This document shows positions 61,089 through 64,000 of a stretch of 64,000 bases of DNA, in pieces. Position 1 is the stretch's first letter. Each line of letters opens with the position of its first letter. The position numbers were made by a program, and so were the translations under genes. Origin of the DNA: Burkholderia thailandensis E264. Its GTDB lineage: Bacteria > Pseudomonadota > Gammaproteobacteria > Burkholderiales > Burkholderiaceae. The notes below the pieces were generated by a model. The model was not told where the DNA came from, made no database searches, and worked only from the letters and a program-made list of their open reading frames with translations. The stretch covers positions 2,666,001 to 2,730,000 of the forward strand of contig NC_007650.1 of assembly GCF_000012365.1 (NCBI RefSeq). The letters run 5' to 3'.

Positions 61089-62591
61089 ATGAATACTCGC
61101 GTCTCCCAGACCCGCTCGTTCACGACGGTCTTCCTGATCGAAATGTGGGAGCGTTTCGGCTACTACGGGATGGCGGCCCTGCTCGTCCTGTTCATGGTCG
61201 ACAAGCTCGGCTTCACCGACGGCCAGGCAAACCTCACCTGGGGCGCGTTCACCGCGCTCGTCTACGCGTCCCCGTCGATCGGCGGCTGGATCGGCGACAA
61301 GGTGCTCGGCGCGCGCCGCTCGATGATCATCGGCGCCGTCGTGCTGTGCGCAGGCTACCTGATGCTTGCGATTCCGAACGATCATCTCGGATTCATGTAC
61401 GCGTCGCTCGGCGTGATCGTCGTCGGCAACGGGCTGTTCAAGTCGAACGCCGCGAACCTCGTGCGCCGCATCTACGAAGGCGACGACGCGCGCATCGACA
61501 GTGCGTTCACGATCTACTACATGGCCGTCAACATCGGCTCCACCGCGTCGATGCTCGCCACGCCGTGGATCAAGGATCACTGGGGCTGGCACACGGCGTT
61601 CGCCGTCTGCTGCGCGGGGATGGTGCTCGGCATCCTCAACTTCGTGCTGATGCATCGCACGCTCGCGCACATCGGCTCGCAGCCCGATACGCAGCCCGTC
61701 CATTGGCGGCGCCTCGCCGCGGTCGCGGCGGGCGGCGTCGCGCTCGGCCTCACGACGATGTACGTGCTCGGGCACAAGCAGTTGGCGGTCGCGAGCGTGT
61801 GGGCCGCGGCGTTCGCGATTCTCGCGATCTTCGCGTACATGATCGCGAAATCGAACCGCGCCGAGCGCTCGGGCCTCATCGCCGCGCTACTCCTGATCGC
61901 GCAGGTGATCCTGTTCTTCATCTTCTATGTGCAGATGCAGACCTCGCTCACGCTGTTCGCGCTGCGCAACGTCGATCCGCGCTTCACGCTGTTCGGCACG
62001 ACGCTCTTCACGTGGAGCCCCGCTCAGTTCCAGGCGCTCAATCCGATCTGGATCATGCTGCTGAGCCCCGTGCTCGTCGCGGTATACAACGGCCTCGGCA
62101 AGCGCGGCCGCGATCTGCCCGTCGCCGGCAAGTACGCGCTCGGCTTCGGCGTCGTCGCGCTCGGCTATCTCGCGTTCGCGATCAGCGGGCGCTTCGCGGT
62201 CGACGGCCGCGTGTCGTCGTGGTTCATGGTCGCGGGCTACGGCTTCTACTCGCTCGGCGAGCTGCTCGTGAGCGGCCTCGGCCTCGCGATGATCGCGCGC
62301 TACGTGCCGGCCCGCATGGGCGGCTTCATGATGGGCGCGTACTTCGTCGCGACGGGCGTATCTCAATATCTCGGCAGCGTCGTCGCGAACTTCGCGCAGA
62401 TGCCGTCGAACGATCTGCCCGCGACCGCGTCGCTGCCGCTCTACATCGAACTGTTCACGGGCCTCGGCTGGCTCGCGGCGGCCGGCATGGCGATCGGCCT
62501 GCTGATGCTGCCGTTGATGAACAGGCTCTCGCGCGAGCATCACCGCTGCGAAGCGCAGCGCCGCGAAGCGCAGGCCGCCGCCGCGCACTAG
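61089..62591 (+). CDS. POT-family proton-dependent peptide transporter
   Basis: A 500-residue inner-membrane di/tripeptide:H+ symporter of the DtpA/PTR2 group with 12-14 helices. The family signature is near the start (FLIEMWERFGYYGMAALLVLFMVDKLGF, including the ExxERFxYYG motif), followed by GGWIGDKVLGARRSMIIGAVVL and the FxxFYxxINxGS-like FTIYYMAVNIGSTAS. The start at 61089 has AGGTG ahead. It is divergent from the XRE-cupin/opp region, so peptide uptake by two systems may share control. Confidence 0.93.
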   Translation: MNTRVSQTRSFTTVFLIEMWERFGYYGMAALLVLFMVDKLGFTDGQANLTWGAFTALVYASPSIGGWIGDKVLGARRSMIIGAVVLCAGYLMLAIPNDHLGFMYASLGVIVVGNGLFKSNAANLVRRIYEGDDARIDSAFTIYYMAVNIGSTASMLATPWIKDHWGWHTAFAVCCAGMVLGILNFVLMHRTLAHIGSQPDTQPVHWRRLAAVAAGGVALGLTTMYVLGHKQLAVASVWAAAFAILAIFAYMIAKSNRAERSGLIAALLLIAQVILFFIFYVQMQTSLTLFALRNVDPRFTLFGTTLFTWSPAQFQALNPIWIMLLSPVLVAVYNGLGKRGRDLPVAGKYALGFGVVALGYLAFAISGRFAVDGRVSSWFMVAGYGFYSLGELLVSGLGLAMIARYVPARMGGFMMGAYFVATGVSQYLGSVVANFAQMPSNDLPATASLPLYIELFTGLGWLAAAGMAIGLLMLPLMNRLSREHHRCEAQRREAQAAAAH

Positions 62592-62703
62592 TGAAATCCC
62601 TCGACATGTGACTTGCGCGCCACATTCTCCCTACGGTTCGCGCGCAAGCGTCCTACACTGAAACCAATTCGCCGGCACGGGCGACATCGGCAGGGAGAGT
62701 GCG

Positions 62704-62907
62704 ATGAAATCCAAGACGACGAGGCTCTGGCGAATGCTGTCGGACATCCGCCGCGCGCAGCGCTGCACGGCGCTGCGCGCGGCGGCGGCGGCGGCCGACG
62801 TGGACGCGCTGCTGACGGAGCGCGACGACGAGCCCCGCGACGCGGACGATGCGGCGCAGGACGACGCATCGAACGCGAAGCGCGCAAGAACCGATCTGCG
62901 CCACTGA
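62704..62907 (+). CDS. Small charged protein
   Basis: A 67-residue protein (MKSKTTRLWRMLSDIRRAQ...) with GGGAGAG before the start. Helical N-terminus with basic residues, Ala-rich middle and an acidic DDEPRDADDAAQDD stretch. No recognised family or membrane helix. Confidence 0.55.
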   Translation: MKSKTTRLWRMLSDIRRAQRCTALRAAAAAADVDALLTERDDEPRDADDAAQDDASNAKRARTDLRH

Positions 62908-63004
62908 TGGCGCCGCGCCGCACGCGCAACTGATGCGCGCGCGGCTTCTTCGTCAGCCCGGCAACGGCCTCGGCGTGTCGCCGGCGCCCCGCTCGCCCGT
63001 CACA

Positions 63005-63493
63005 TCAGACGGATGGCCTGACCGTCTTTCCGCCGATCACCAAGTTGCTCGAACCGCCGCCGTCCTGAGTGACGGCCAACGCGGCGCCGAGCCACGCCAT
63101 CCCCGCCGCCGTCTCCGGAACGCTCGCGCCGACGCCCGGCACGGGCTGCCGGCCATCGATCCCGACGAGCAGGACCGTGCCGTCAGCCGCGACGCCGACC
63201 GCGGTGCGCCCGTTACGCGCGACGTGCGGGCCGTTGTACCGGTTGCCGTTCGCGGCGCCGCTTTCGCCAGCGTCGACGCCCACCGTCGGCGCGAAGCCCT
63301 CCTGCGCCGCGCATGGCGCGAGGTTCGCCGCGTCGGCTTGCGTCGCGCAAAAGCCGGTGTTGACAGTCCAGAAATCGCCCGCACCCGGCGCACCGCGCTC
63401 GATCTGGTAATCGACGGCGCCCTTGGCGACCGGCTGCGCCGACACGCTCTGCCCGAGGCCTTGCGGTCGGAGCGGCATCTCGGTTTCGGGCAT
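63005..63493 (-). pseudogene. Phosphodiester-glycosidase fragment
   Basis: The C-terminal part is recognisable: RNGRTAVGVAADGTVLLVGIDG, then GMAWLGAALAVTQDGGGSSNLVIGGKTV, with the DGGGSS motif of the NAGPA/DUF2233 phosphodiester-glycosidase domain. From the ATG at 63493 there are only 162 codons, about half of the usual domain. A signal/lipobox-like start (VLVLVLVLVLACSC) lies just upstream but in a different frame (63493-63669). A frameshift near 63480-63530, next to a hexanucleotide repeat, would join the two. Either the gene is broken or the protein is unusually short. Confidence 0.55.
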
Positions 63494-63846
<353 letters not shown>

Positions 63847-64000
63847 TCAACCCATCGCGCTCGCCTCTTCGAGCACGCTGCGCTGCTGGATCGCGTCGAC
63901 AACGTCCGCGATGCAGCTGCGCAGCCATTCGTGCGCGACGCTGTTGTCGTAGCGCCGATGCCAGTACAGCGACCACGTGACCGGCTCGAGATCCAGCGGC
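63847..64000 (-). CDS. LysR-type regulator, C-terminus only (cut by window end)
   Basis: Fifty residues plus stop are visible: PLDLEPVTWSLYWHRRYD, then SVAHEWLRSC, then an ending ASAMG. YWHRRYDNSVAHEWLR matches the end of LysR effector domains. The rest lies beyond base 64000. Confidence 0.7.
   Translation of the reverse strand, partial: PLDLEPVTWSLYWHRRYDNSVAHEWLRSCIADVVDAIQQRSVLEEASAMG

Noticed and set aside
60683..61123. 146-codon minus-strand frame opposite the POT permease leader region
   Set aside because: Arg-rich shadow sequence without conserved features.

Overview
The window reads as a GC-rich (roughly 68%) chromosome of a Burkholderia, most likely of the pseudomallei/thailandensis/mallei group. 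This is inferred from codon bias, from the prpB-prpC-acnD-prpF arrangement, from H-NS and methyl-accepting proteins of beta-proteobacterial type, and from a decayed IS701-type transposase. I ran no database search; family names come from recognising motifs and protein sequence. Almost all DNA is protein-coding. No rRNA, tRNA or CRISPR array was seen.

Layout. 1-5.0 kb: the 3' part of a CPx copper ATPase, a DUF4087-type secreted protein, a GNAT acetyltransferase, an 880-base gene-poor stretch, and a 51-residue protein behind two CTAGGG-type palindromes. 5.1-13.5 kb: an Ala-rich membrane/coiled-coil protein, an MgtC-like protein, an AGE-family epimerase, a LysR/MFS divergent pair with a perfect operator-like palindrome, and a chemoreceptor. 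13.6-16.7 kb: a compact operon of a radical SAM/SPASM enzyme and three proteins that share a GDL-containing C-terminal domain. This is the best candidate for a little-described peptide- or protein-modification system. 17.4-28.3 kb: a thioesterase, then the 2-methylcitrate (propionate) cluster prpF-acnD-prpC-prpB, with a sigma-54 promoter and a nested palindrome facing the activator gene prpR, then a second chemoreceptor.

28.3-41.3 kb is mixed metabolism: proline iminopeptidase, L,D-transpeptidase, VOC protein, O-acetylhomoserine sulfhydrylase, an AraC/GlxA regulator, two small membrane proteins, an FAH-family hydrolase facing an IclR regulator across an AT-rich gap, the ruined IS701 transposase, an amidase, and a protein carrying an H-NS-like motif. 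41.7-47.2 kb: a PatZ-like acetyltransferase, a 1.5-kb gene-poor stretch of lower GC, H-NS with its terminator, a lipoprotein, and a BON protein with a nine-base tandem repeat. 47.3-50.5 kb: a sigma-54 activator facing a GntP-family permease that has a near-consensus -24/-12 promoter.

50.8-62.6 kb holds a small conserved protein, a DedA-rhodanese fusion, and then a peptide-uptake region. The genes there are an OprD-type porin, oppF-D-C-B-A, a proline-rich 17-codon leader ORF whose ribosome site lies in a hairpin stem, an XRE-cupin regulator, and a divergent POT-family peptide permease. Together they would carry peptides across the outer and inner membranes. The window ends with a small protein, a phosphodiester-glycosidase fragment next to a hexanucleotide repeat, and the C-terminus of a LysR regulator cut by the edge.
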